Below are positions 47,632-56,435 of a DNA stretch of 64,000 nt, piece by piece (position 1 is the first letter of the stretch; every line of letters begins with the position of its first letter). The translations under genes were made by a program, and so were the position numbers. This DNA comes from Gammaproteobacteria bacterium (GTDB taxonomy: Bacteria > Pseudomonadota > Gammaproteobacteria > JAJFKO01), in the NCBI GenBank assembly GCA_021773175.1, contig JAJFKO010000067.1, forward strand, positions 54,611 to 118,610, read 5' to 3'. The notes beneath the pieces were generated by a model. That model was not told the DNA's origin. It worked only from the letters and a program-made list of their open reading frames with translations, and did not search any database.

Positions 47632-47755
47632 GACTTACGATAAATACCAAGATCGAGGCAATAATGTTGTTAAAACAACCGAGAGTATTACGTAATACGT
47701 GAGGTTTTTGAGCAACATTATTAACAAAGAGATAGGTGTTTTAGCGTGAGTCCTG
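47629..47755. repeat. Interspersed palindromic repeat, copy B
   Basis: A ~127-bp imperfect palindrome starting TAGGACTTACGATAAATACC and ending GGTGTTTTAGCGTGAGTCCTG. The centre has GTATTACGTAATACGTGAGG, the same as copy A. The first three bases are the mnmG stop codon. It fills nearly the whole mnmG-rsmG gap. Confidence 0.85.
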
Positions 47756-47776
47756 ACATGAAAAGACAGTGGCATA

Positions 47777-48403
47777 ATGGATTACCAACTACGTATAAAA
47801 AATGGCTTGTTAGCAATGGGTTTACAAGCAACCGATGATTTATGTGAAAAACTACATTTATTTATCAATCTTTTACAAAAATGGAATCAAGCTTTTAATT
47901 TAACGGCAATTAAAGATCCTGATGATATGTTGTCTTTGCATCTCTTTGATAGCTTAGCTATCGCTAAACTCATTCACGACAATACAATTCTTGATGTTGG
48001 CACAGGGGCGGGTTTGCCGGGTATTCCATTGGCTTTATATTACCCAGATAAACAATTTGTGTTATTAGATAGCAACAGTAAAAAAACACGATTTATCACT
48101 CAAGTTGTTCATGAATTAAACATTAATAATATTGAGGTAGTTAAGGAACGGATAGAAGCGTATAATCCACGCCACGATTTCGCTAATATTGTCTCACGAG
48201 CGTTTACTTCATTAGAAAAATTTGTTGAATTAACGAGCAGATTGTGTTCTCATAATGGCCAAATATTAGCAATGAAAGCCGATGCAGCACAGCAACCAGC
48301 GCTGCAAACGAACATGGACTGGCAAATTGCTGAAATTGTTGCGTTGCAAATACCAGAATTAGCAGCAAAACGTTGTGCAGTGATCATTAAAAAGGCAATG
48401 TGA
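47777..48403 (+). CDS. rsmG: 16S rRNA (guanine-527-N7)-methyltransferase RsmG (GidB)
   Basis: A 208-residue SAM-dependent methyltransferase, matching E. coli RsmG (207). The SAM loop is LDVGTGAGLPGIPLALYYP, preceded by KWNQAFNLTAI and followed by SRAFTSLEKF. It methylates G527 in the 530 loop. The parA ATG follows its stop directly, so rsmG-parA-parB are translationally linked. Confidence 0.97.
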   Translation: MDYQLRIKNGLLAMGLQATDDLCEKLHLFINLLQKWNQAFNLTAIKDPDDMLSLHLFDSLAIAKLIHDNTILDVGTGAGLPGIPLALYYPDKQFVLLDSNSKKTRFITQVVHELNINNIEVVKERIEAYNPRHDFANIVSRAFTSLEKFVELTSRLCSHNGQILAMKADAAQQPALQTNMDWQIAEIVALQIPELAAKRCAVIIKKAM

Positions 48404-49222
48404 ATGGGAAAAATAATTGCTATTGCAAATCAAAAAGGCGGTGTTGGTAAAACCACGACAAGTATTAATTTTGCCGCATCATTAGTAGAACTTGATCGAA
48501 GTGTTTTATTAATCGATTTAGATCCGCAAGGTAATACCACAATGGGTAGTGGTATTAATAAGAAAGAATTAGAGTTAAGCATTACTGATGTCTTGCTTGA
48601 AAGTCTTGACCCAACAGAAGCATTACTAAGTTCAACAGGTGGTTATGATATTCTACCTGCCAGTCATGATTTGACGGTTGCTGAAATTGAATTAATTCAA
48701 TTAAGTCGTCGCGAATTTCGTCTACGACAAGCATTACTTAGGGTTCGTTATGCTTATGACTTCATTGTTATCGATTGCCCTCCTACATTGAATATGTTAA
48801 CTATTAATGCGCTGGTTGCTGCGGATTCTGTACTTATTCCTATGCAATGCGAATATTATGCGCTTGAAGGTTTAGCGGGATTAATTGAAACAATAGAAAA
48901 AATTAAAGAACGTACCAATCCACATCTTCATCTTGAGGGTATTCTACGAACGATGTTTGATGGTAGAAATAACTTAACTCAAGAAGTTTCAGATGAGTTA
49001 ACAGCGCATTTCCCAGATAAATTATTTAAGACCGTTATTCCACGTAATGTCCGGCTTGCTGAAGCGCCAAGTCATGGTTTGCCAGCCATTATTTATGATC
49101 GTCGCTCAGTAGGTGCGCAAGCTTATTTAAAACTCGCAGAAGAAGTTGTTGCTAGACAAATAGAGAACGATCAAGAAGCTTATAAAGTAGAAAAAAATTC
49201 TGAACAAATCACGACTGAATAG
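48404..49222 (+). CDS. parA: Chromosome partitioning ATPase ParA (Soj)
   Basis: A 272-residue deviant Walker ATPase. It starts MGKIIAIANQKGGVGKTTTSI (deviant P-loop with signature lysine), with LLIDLDPQGNTTMG and VIDCPPTLNML further on. It forms DNA-bound dimers and moves ParB-parS origin complexes. It begins immediately after rsmG and is 15 nt from parB. The C-terminal ~15 residues are an acidic extension beyond the core. Confidence 0.98.
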   Translation: MGKIIAIANQKGGVGKTTTSINFAASLVELDRSVLLIDLDPQGNTTMGSGINKKELELSITDVLLESLDPTEALLSSTGGYDILPASHDLTVAEIELIQLSRREFRLRQALLRVRYAYDFIVIDCPPTLNMLTINALVAADSVLIPMQCEYYALEGLAGLIETIEKIKERTNPHLHLEGILRTMFDGRNNLTQEVSDELTAHFPDKLFKTVIPRNVRLAEAPSHGLPAIIYDRRSVGAQAYLKLAEEVVARQIENDQEAYKVEKNSEQITTE

Positions 49223-49237
49223 AAATTAGGAATAATA

Positions 49238-50146
49238 ATGACAGAGACAGTAAAAAAGCGTCGCGGCCTAGGTAAAAATAGATTAGATATTTTATTAGGA
49301 AGTACTAATCTGCCTTTAGAAAATAAAGTTAAAGATGAAACTGATAATTCTGCATTAAAGTTAGTTCCAATTAAAAGTATTCAACCTGGTAAGCATCAAG
49401 CACGTCGTAGTATCAATCCTGCTAGTATAGAAGAGCTTGCGCAATCAATTCGTAAACAAGGTGTACTACAACCGATAGTTTTACGAGAAGTCGATATAAA
49501 TCAATATGAGATTTTAGCGGGTGAGCGTCGTTGGCATGCCTCACAACAAGCTGGTTTAGATAATATCCCAGCGATTATTAAAAATATATCTGATGAAGAT
49601 GCCATGGCTGTTGGTTTAATTGAAAATATGCAACGTGAAAATTTAAATGCGATTGAAGAAGCATTAGGAATCAAACGTTTGCTCGAAGAGTTTTCATTAA
49701 CACATCAAGAAATTGCTGATGCACTTGGTAAATCGCGTTCAGCGATTTCTAATTTACAACGTCTATTAAACTTAAATGATGATGTTAAGACATTAGTTGA
49801 AAATGGTGATATTGAAGCAGGTCATGCTAAAGTTTTATTAGCATTATCAGGTTCACAACAAAGTGAAATGGCAAAAGTTGTTATTGATAAAGAATTATCA
49901 GTACGTGATACCGAAAAACAAGTACGAAAATCGTTAGATAATAATAGCGTTATAAATTCTGATGAAACCGTTAAATTAACGACCGCAACGAGTAATCCAA
50001 ATATTGATAAATTAATGCAGCAGCTTGCTAGTCATATTAATAGTAAAGTTTCTATTAAAGCAGGAAAAAATGGTAAAGGTAAGCTGGTTATAAATTATAA
50101 AAATACTGATGAACTTGAGAGTATTTTACAAAACATTTCGCAATAA
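49238..50146 (+). CDS. parB: Chromosome partitioning protein ParB (Spo0J)
   Basis: A 302-residue parS-binding CTPase. The N terminus is basic (KKRRGLGKNRLDILLG). The ParB/Srx domain has GKHQARR, ILAGERRWHASQQAGL and ENMQRENLNAIEEA; the HTH segment is THQEIADALGKSRSAISNLQR. A C-terminal dimerisation segment follows. Neither I nor the visible sequence offers a clear parS site within the window. Confidence 0.98.
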   Translation: MTETVKKRRGLGKNRLDILLGSTNLPLENKVKDETDNSALKLVPIKSIQPGKHQARRSINPASIEELAQSIRKQGVLQPIVLREVDINQYEILAGERRWHASQQAGLDNIPAIIKNISDEDAMAVGLIENMQRENLNAIEEALGIKRLLEEFSLTHQEIADALGKSRSAISNLQRLLNLNDDVKTLVENGDIEAGHAKVLLALSGSQQSEMAKVVIDKELSVRDTEKQVRKSLDNNSVINSDETVKLTTATSNPNIDKLMQQLASHINSKVSIKAGKNGKGKLVINYKNTDELESILQNISQ

Positions 50147-50245
50147 TTTATTAAAAGTCTTTATATAGTTAAAATTCTCTATTAATCGATAAACATTTTT
50201 TTAACGCCCTTTATTGAAATTCTATAGGAAAAGGAAAGTCTTTTT

Positions 50246-51658
50246 ATGAATATAAAAAATATACAAGATTATGTCTTTAAAACATGGGATGAATCTATTG
50301 TTCCGTCTTTAATTGAATATATAAAAATTCCTAATAAATCGCCGGCTTTTGATCCAGACTGGCAACAACATGGTTATATGGATAAAGCTATTCAATTAGC
50401 AAAAAACTGGTGTGAGCAACACGCGCCTAATGGTATGAAGCTAGATCTTATTCAGCTAGAAGGTCGAACACCATTATTATTTATTGAAATACCAGGTAAT
50501 ATTGATGAAACGGTGGTGATGTATGGTCATCTTGATAAACAGCCGGAATTATTTGGTTGGGATGCAGATAAAGGACCTTGGAAACCAGTTTTAGAAGGCG
50601 ATCGACTGTATGGTCGTGGTGGTGCAGATGATGGTTATGCTGTATTTTCCTCATTAACTGCAATTAATGCACTACAAAAAGAAAATATTCCACATGCACG
50701 TTGTGTCGTTATCATTGAGTGTTGCGAAGAAAGTGGTAGTTATGATCTGCCTCATTATGTAACGGCTTTGCGTGATCGTATTGGTAATCCTAATTTAATT
50801 ATTTGTCTGGATTCTGGTTGTGGTAACTACGAACAACTGTGGTGTACAACATCTTTGCGCGGCATGATGTCTGGTGATTTAAAGGTTGATGTTTTAACGG
50901 CAGGAATTCACTCCGGACATGGCAGTGGCGTGGTGCCAGACTCTATACGCGTTGCGAGATCATTGTTAAGTCGAATCGAAGATGAGAATACCGGCGAGCT
51001 TTGTTTAAAAGAGTTATATGTCGATATTCCTGAACGTCGGGTTGAGCAAGCAAAACAAGCAGGTGAAGTCTTAAAACAAGAAATTAATGACGCCTATCCT
51101 TTTGCTGGCGATACAAAACCAGTATCTAATGACTATACGGAATTGATGTTAAATCGTACTTGGCGACCAACACTAACCGTTATTGGTATTGATGGTGTGC
51201 CATCGATAGCAGATGCGCCAAATACTACGCGCGCAGGAACAGCATTAAAATTATCTTTTCGTTTAGCACCAACTTGTGATGCTGCGAAAGCAAGTGAAGT
51301 TATTAAATCAACACTTGAAGCGAATGTTCCCTACTCTGCTCAAGTCAGTTTTGATATTAATGAGTCTGCTAATGGTTGGCATGCACCTATCTTGCAAGAT
51401 TGGCTGCGTGAAGCACTGGACGCAGCGTCAAAAAATTATTTTAATAAAGAGTCGATGTATTTTGGTGAAGGTGGGTCGATTCCTTTTATGGGTATGTTGG
51501 GCGATTTATTTCCTGAAGCTCAGTTTGTGATTACTGGGGTTTTAGGCCCACAATCCAATGCGCATGGCCCTAATGAATTTCTGCATATTCCAACGGGTAA
51601 AAAATTAACGTGTTGTGTAGCAGAGATTCTTAGTAAGCATTATATTGAAAATAAGTAG
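50246..51658 (+). CDS. M20-family metallodipeptidase
   Basis: A 470-residue cytosolic zinc peptidase. Metal-binding residues are in YGHLDKQPE, RGGADDGYA, ECCEESGS and CLDSG, in the order of M20 di-zinc dipeptidases (CNDP/PepV-like). The C-terminal ligand lies in SNAHGPNEF. It would hydrolyse dipeptides and complement the POT-like transporter and amino-acid permeases of the window. GGAAAAGG lies upstream. It is followed by an amino-acid permease gene 15 nt later, suggesting cotranscription. Confidence 0.9.
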   Translation: MNIKNIQDYVFKTWDESIVPSLIEYIKIPNKSPAFDPDWQQHGYMDKAIQLAKNWCEQHAPNGMKLDLIQLEGRTPLLFIEIPGNIDETVVMYGHLDKQPELFGWDADKGPWKPVLEGDRLYGRGGADDGYAVFSSLTAINALQKENIPHARCVVIIECCEESGSYDLPHYVTALRDRIGNPNLIICLDSGCGNYEQLWCTTSLRGMMSGDLKVDVLTAGIHSGHGSGVVPDSIRVARSLLSRIEDENTGELCLKELYVDIPERRVEQAKQAGEVLKQEINDAYPFAGDTKPVSNDYTELMLNRTWRPTLTVIGIDGVPSIADAPNTTRAGTALKLSFRLAPTCDAAKASEVIKSTLEANVPYSAQVSFDINESANGWHAPILQDWLREALDAASKNYFNKESMYFGEGGSIPFMGMLGDLFPEAQFVITGVLGPQSNAHGPNEFLHIPTGKKLTCCVAEILSKHYIENK

Positions 51659-51673
51659 TATTAATAATAACTA

Positions 51674-53089
51674 ATGAGTAAAGCAAAGCAAAACCGCATT
51701 TTAGGTTCTTTTGCTCTGGCCATGATCAGTGTTGCTGCTATTGTCAATCTAAGTGGGTTGCCATTGATGGCGAGCGTTGGGTTGAGCGCGATTTTCTTTT
51801 ATGCGTTGGCAGCATTAACATTATTATTACCGAGCGCCTTAGTTTGCGCTGAGCTGGCTAGCACCTGGCCACAAGCGGGTGGACTTTATAATTGGATTAG
51901 TCGAGCCTTTGGTGATGGTATTGGCTTTTTTGCGATCTGGTTTGAATGGAGCAATAACGTTATTGCAATCCCGGTGACGCTTTCTTTTATTACTGCCACG
52001 ATGGCTTATCTTTTTATGCCGCAATTAGCACATAACCGCATTTATTTATTTACAACCATGCTAGCCATTCTATGGATGGGTACGTTTTTGAATTTTTTCG
52101 GTATTAAATTATCTAGTCGTATAAATATACTCGGTGCGATATTAGGAACCTTGCTACCAGCATTTGTCATTATTTGTTTAGGCTTAGTATGGTTTAGTTC
52201 AGGCAAGCATATTGCTTTGCATTTTAGTTGGTCTGGAATTCTGCCTGCATGGCATACTAACAATTTGGTATTCTTCATCGGTGTACTATCTGCTTATGCT
52301 GGAATACAGATCACATCCTTTTATGCTCAAAATGTCAAAAATCCAGGCAAGACATTTCCAAAAGCGATAGCCATTGCCGTGATTTTAATATTTTTAGCGA
52401 CGACTCTGCCAGCGATGGCCATTGCTCTCGTGGTTCCTCATGGTAAATTAAGTTTAGTCTCGGGTTTAATGCAAGGATTTACAGGATTTTTCACCCGCTT
52501 TCATATTCCATGGGCAGTAAAGATAGTCGCATTACTAACGGTTTTTGGTGGTTTCTCAGCATTGATTGCTTGGTTGTTAGCACCGGCAAAAGGTCTACAA
52601 GTTGCTGCAAAAAAAGGTTATTTACCCGCTTGGCTTGCTTACGAAAATAAGCGTCAAATTCCGACTAATATTTTATTATTACAAGCTGTTTTTGGTACTT
52701 TATTAGCAAGTTTATTTTTATTGATGCCAACAATTAATGCGGCTTTTTGGGAACTACTGTTATTGACCAGTCAATTTACGTTGGTAACCTATATTATTCT
52801 TTTCGCCGCAGCTATAAGAATGCGCTATAAGTTTAAAAATATGCATAGGCCTTATCGTATTCCAGGAAAATATAACACTGGGATGTGGTTAGTTGGATTG
52901 ATTGGCATTGTGGTTTGTTGTGTGGCGTTGATGATTAGTTTTGTTCAGCCTGCGCAACTACATTCAGAAAGTGTTTTTTGGTATGAGACTTCTTTATCAC
53001 TGTTTGATTTGGTATATTTGCTTATACCTTTAATTCTTTACTTCGTATATAAAAAGAGAGGAAATAAATATGTCTTTAACGCCATCTAA
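51674..53089 (+). CDS. APC-family amino-acid permease
   Basis: A 471-residue membrane protein with 12 helices. The first helix motif is NLSGLPLMASVGLSAIF, and helix 2 ends in PSALVCAELASTWPQAGGLY, with the conserved E.....P..GG of glutamate/GABA-type antiporters. The substrate is most likely an amino acid; which one cannot be told. The gene follows the dipeptidase and its end overlaps the redoxin gene by 20 nt. Confidence 0.87.
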   Translation: MSKAKQNRILGSFALAMISVAAIVNLSGLPLMASVGLSAIFFYALAALTLLLPSALVCAELASTWPQAGGLYNWISRAFGDGIGFFAIWFEWSNNVIAIPVTLSFITATMAYLFMPQLAHNRIYLFTTMLAILWMGTFLNFFGIKLSSRINILGAILGTLLPAFVIICLGLVWFSSGKHIALHFSWSGILPAWHTNNLVFFIGVLSAYAGIQITSFYAQNVKNPGKTFPKAIAIAVILIFLATTLPAMAIALVVPHGKLSLVSGLMQGFTGFFTRFHIPWAVKIVALLTVFGGFSALIAWLLAPAKGLQVAAKKGYLPAWLAYENKRQIPTNILLLQAVFGTLLASLFLLMPTINAAFWELLLLTSQFTLVTYIILFAAAIRMRYKFKNMHRPYRIPGKYNTGMWLVGLIGIVVCCVALMISFVQPAQLHSESVFWYETSLSLFDLVYLLIPLILYFVYKKRGNKYVFNAI

Positions 53090-53633
53090 TATGATGCCTT
53101 TAGGAACGGTTGCTCCGGATTTTAGCTTGTCTGACAGTATTACTGGTAAGACAATGAGTTTAAATGATTTAAAATCAGATGTTGCTACGGTTGTTATGTT
53201 TATCTGTAATCATTGCCCTTTCGTGAAATATCTGCAAAATGAAATGGTTAACATTGCTAAAAAATATCAAGATCGCGGCGTATCATTTATTGCCATTAAC
53301 TCTAATGATGTTGAATCGTATCCAGATGATGATCCTGAGCATATGAAAATTATCGCAGAACAACACGGCTATACCTTCCCTTATTTGTTTGATAAAACTC
53401 AAAATGTGGCAAAAAGCTATATTGCCGCCTGTACTCCTGATTTCTATGTTTTTGATAAGAATTTACAGTGCGTCTATCGAGGTCAATTTGATGATGCTCG
53501 GCCAGGCAATCAAAATCCTATCACAGGCAAAGATTTGACAGGCGCTTTAGATGCGGTTTTATTAGGCAACCCAGTGAGTGATGATCAAAAACCAAGTCAG
53601 GGTTGTAATATTAAATGGAAAGAGGTCGCGTAA
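53070..53633 (+). CDS. Thioredoxin-fold redoxin (AhpC/TSA-like)
   Basis: A 187-residue protein without a signal peptide. The active-site region is FICNHCPFVKYL (C-x-x-C), following the typical APDFSLSDSITGK start and strand VATVVMF. Downstream IAINSNDVESYPDD and CTPDFYVFD are characteristic of the redoxin subfamily carrying CNHCPF, proposed to reduce thiols or peroxides. Overlap with the permease by 20 nt indicates translational coupling. Confidence 0.87.
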   Translation: MSLTPSNMMPLGTVAPDFSLSDSITGKTMSLNDLKSDVATVVMFICNHCPFVKYLQNEMVNIAKKYQDRGVSFIAINSNDVESYPDDDPEHMKIIAEQHGYTFPYLFDKTQNVAKSYIAACTPDFYVFDKNLQCVYRGQFDDARPGNQNPITGKDLTGALDAVLLGNPVSDDQKPSQGCNIKWKEVA

Positions 53634-53638
53634 ATCTA

Positions 53639-53932
53639 ATGCAAAGTATTAGCGTAGAAGAAGCAAAGAAGATTATACAAGAAGACAATGCGGCTATTTT
53701 TGATATTCGTGATCCAGAGTCTTTTAATACTAGCCACATAAAAGGTGCACAAAATTTAAATAACACGACGATGCAAAACATGGTTGCCAATACTGATAAA
53801 AATCTTCCTGTTATCGTTTATTGTTATCACGGCATCAGTAGTGTTGGTGCTGCACAATATCTTGCGTCGCAAGGTTTTAACAAAGTTTATAATATTGTTG
53901 GTGGTTATGAAGCTTGGCAACGTAGTGCTTAA
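53639..53932 (+). CDS. glpE: Single-domain rhodanese, GlpE-like thiosulfate sulfurtransferase
   Basis: A 97-residue single rhodanese domain, close to the 108 residues of E. coli GlpE. The active loop is CYHGISS (catalytic Cys ~66; GlpE has CYHGNSS), with FDIRDPESFNTSHIKGA before it and GGYEAWQ at the end. It moves sulfane sulfur from thiosulfate to thiols. It starts 5 nt after the redoxin stop; AAAGAGG lies ~13 nt upstream, and the in-frame ATG at 53615 is an alternative. The stop TAA lies in the left arm of the palindrome at 53924. Confidence 0.88.
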   Translation: MQSISVEEAKKIIQEDNAAIFDIRDPESFNTSHIKGAQNLNNTTMQNMVANTDKNLPVIVYCYHGISSVGAAQYLASQGFNKVYNIVGGYEAWQRSA

Positions 53933-54047
53933 GCTAAACTACTAACCTCTTCGTTAATCAGTGTTTTTAATTCAGTTACTTAGTTTGGCTAAACTCCTTC
54001 ATTAAAAACACTGATTGCCTCGACTTTAGTAGTTTAGCTTAAGCACT
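53924..54047. repeat. 124-bp palindrome at the glpE stop
   Basis: AGTGCTTAAGCTAAACTACT (from 53924) pairs with AGTAGTTTAGCTTAAGCACT (to 54047), a ~21-bp outer stem. Inner arms AATCAGTGTTTTTAAT/ATTAAAAACACTGATT are 15-16 bp perfect. The glpE stop is in the left arm. Sequence is unrelated to copies A-C although the length is the same. It may terminate transcription before the ABC operon. Confidence 0.82.
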
Positions 54048-54115
54048 AATTTATTCGCACTTTTTCAAAAAGTTCGTTACAATGGGCGGCAATTTTAATG
54101 AAAAAAATCAATTAA

Positions 54116-54877
54116 ATGATTAAATTAAAAAATGTTGCCAAAACATATGATGATGGCAAAACATTTGTCGTAAAAGATGTTTCTCTAACTGTCAATAAGG
54201 GTGAAACCTTAGTTCTTCTTGGTTCTTCTGGCAGTGGCAAATCAACGACCTTAAAACTAATCAATAGATTGACGGAACTATCTGCTGGTGATATTGAGAT
54301 TAATGGTCAAGATATCAAAAGTTTTGATCCAATTAGTTTACGGCGTTCTATTGGCTATGTGTTCCAAGGTATCGGTTTATTTCCGCATATGACGATTGCC
54401 GAGAATGTTGCTGCTGTGTTACGAATATTAAATTATTCCATTGCAGAACGTCGCGACCAAGCATACCAATTATTGAATCTTGTTAATTTAGACCCTGCAA
54501 AATTTGCTGATCGTTTTCCACATGAATTATCAGGAGGACAACAACAGCGGGTTGGTGTTGCGCGAGCTTTAGCGGCGGATCCACATTTTTTATTGATGGA
54601 TGAGCCTTTTGGCGCTTTAGATGCTATTACTCGTGATGATTTACAAGCAGAAGTACTGCGTTTAAATCAAGAATTACGTAAAACGATAGTCTTTGTGACG
54701 CATGACATCTTTGAGGCTATTCGTTTAGGTGATCGAATTGCCGTGTTGCATCAAGGTCAATTACAACAAATTGGCACAAGCCATGATATTTTAGCGAATC
54801 CGGCTACACAATTTGTTGAAGATTTATTTGCAAAATCAAAAATGCAATGCGCTAACTTAATTGAGCAAGAGAAATGA
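54116..54877 (+). CDS. Osmoprotectant (quaternary amine) ABC transporter ATPase
   Basis: A 253-residue ABC ATPase. Walker A is LGSSGSGKSTTLK (~34-46), the signature is LSGGQQQRVGVARALA, and Walker B is FLLMDEPFGALD. The lead IKLKNVAKTYDDGKTFVVKD is that of OpuCA/OsmV-type importers for glycine betaine, choline or carnitine. It overlaps the next gene by 4 nt (ATGA), and that gene supplies permease and binding domain. Confidence 0.92.
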   Translation: MIKLKNVAKTYDDGKTFVVKDVSLTVNKGETLVLLGSSGSGKSTTLKLINRLTELSAGDIEINGQDIKSFDPISLRRSIGYVFQGIGLFPHMTIAENVAAVLRILNYSIAERRDQAYQLLNLVNLDPAKFADRFPHELSGGQQQRVGVARALAADPHFLLMDEPFGALDAITRDDLQAEVLRLNQELRKTIVFVTHDIFEAIRLGDRIAVLHQGQLQQIGTSHDILANPATQFVEDLFAKSKMQCANLIEQEK

Positions 54878-56421
54878 GTGATATGTCCTTAATACATTAC
54901 GTTGCTGCTCATTCTGTAGAGTTGTTAGAAAAAACTTACCAACAGTGTTATTTGGTTGGTTTCTCCATGTTGTTTGCAATAGTTATCGGTGTGCCATTTG
55001 GTATCGGCATTGCTTATTTTAAAAGAATACGTGGCCCAGTTTTATGGTTTGCTAATATTTTGCAAACGATTCCAAGCTTGGCATTGCTAACTTTTTTATT
55101 GCCTGTATTTGGCATTGGCGCCAAGCCAGCAATCACCGCTTTAGCGCTTTATGCTTTATTACCCATTATTCGTAGTACGTATACAGGCATACAAAGTGTG
55201 CCAGAAGCATCACTGAATGCTGCTCGAGGCCTAGGTTTTACTCGTTGGCAACGCATGTGGTTAGTAGAATTGCCATTAGCATTACCGATTATCATTTCTG
55301 GTGTACGTATTGCAACAGCGATCAGTGTTGGTATTGCAACGTTGGCTGCTTTTATTGGTGCTGGTGGATTAGGTGACTTTATTAATCAAGGCTTAGCATT
55401 AAATAATATGCGCTTGGTTATGCTGGGAGCTATTCCTGCAGCAATTATGGCATTAGTATTAGATTTTATGCTTGGCTATATTGAGAAGAAACTTTCTATG
55501 CGTCGTGTAGCCAAACCTACGCGTCGTCGAAATATTATAATGATTATGACCTGTGTGTTATTAATAGCATTTGCGGGTTTTGCTTATTCACATTGGTTTA
55601 CTAAGCATAAAACCAGAATTGTTGTTGCCACTAAACAATTTACGGAACAATTTATAATTGGCCAAATGATCTCACAGTTATTAGCCGCAAAAACGAATTT
55701 TGATGTTGTGGAAAAGCCTAATTTAGGTACAACCGCAATTATTACTCAAGCAATGAAACGTGGCGAGGTTGATATATATCCTGAATATACAGGAACTGCT
55801 TATTTATTAGTTCTACATAAAAAGAAGATTCTGACCCCAAAAGCAACTTATGACTTTGTTAAAAAAGCTTATGCCCAACGTTATGGAATACAGTGGTTAA
55901 AGCCTCTTGGATTCGATAACACACAGGCGCTTGCGGTGAGGCAAGCCTTTGCAAATGCGTATCAGCTAAAAACGATTAGTAATTTATTGCCAATCGAATC
56001 GCAGTTAGTCATCGGTGCGCCACCCGGATTTATTGGCCGACCTGATGGCTATATTGGTTTGAAGAGAGTCTATCATTTGCATTTTGGGGCTGTGCGTGAA
56101 ATGTACCCGAGCATTATTTATAAAGCGATTGTGCATAAAAAAGTTAATGTTGCGATGGTTTACACAACAGATGGGCGTATAACAGCGGATCATTTGCTAG
56201 TATTGAAAGATAATAAGCATTTATTCCCTCCCTATGATGCAGCTATTTTAGTACGTAAAGCTACATTAAAAGCGCATCCACAGATTGCTAAAATATTAGC
56301 GCCATTAGCAGGGCTTATAACGAATAAGATAATGCAAACAATGAATTATGATGTCGATATTAAAAAGCAATCGCCAGCTTATGTGGCGAAAGAGTTTTTA
56401 AAGCAACATCATTTGATTTAG
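54874..56421 (+). CDS. Fused permease/substrate-binding protein of the osmoprotectant transporter
   Basis: A 515-residue fusion. Residues ~20-215 are the five-helix permease (EAA loop near EASLNAARGLGFTRWQRMW). A spacer helix (~220-240) anchors the C-terminal OpuAC-like binding domain (~245-515: VVATKQFTEQFIIGQMISQL, YPEYTGTAYL). Such permease-SBP fusions are known in this family and place the receptor at the outer face of the inner membrane. Uptake of compatible solutes is inferred. Confidence 0.9.
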   Translation: MSDMSLIHYVAAHSVELLEKTYQQCYLVGFSMLFAIVIGVPFGIGIAYFKRIRGPVLWFANILQTIPSLALLTFLLPVFGIGAKPAITALALYALLPIIRSTYTGIQSVPEASLNAARGLGFTRWQRMWLVELPLALPIIISGVRIATAISVGIATLAAFIGAGGLGDFINQGLALNNMRLVMLGAIPAAIMALVLDFMLGYIEKKLSMRRVAKPTRRRNIIMIMTCVLLIAFAGFAYSHWFTKHKTRIVVATKQFTEQFIIGQMISQLLAAKTNFDVVEKPNLGTTAIITQAMKRGEVDIYPEYTGTAYLLVLHKKKILTPKATYDFVKKAYAQRYGIQWLKPLGFDNTQALAVRQAFANAYQLKTISNLLPIESQLVIGAPPGFIGRPDGYIGLKRVYHLHFGAVREMYPSIIYKAIVHKKVNVAMVYTTDGRITADHLLVLKDNKHLFPPYDAAILVRKATLKAHPQIAKILAPLAGLITNKIMQTMNYDVDIKKQSPAYVAKEFLKQHHLI

Positions 56422-56435
56422 TGTGTTTTGACTTT

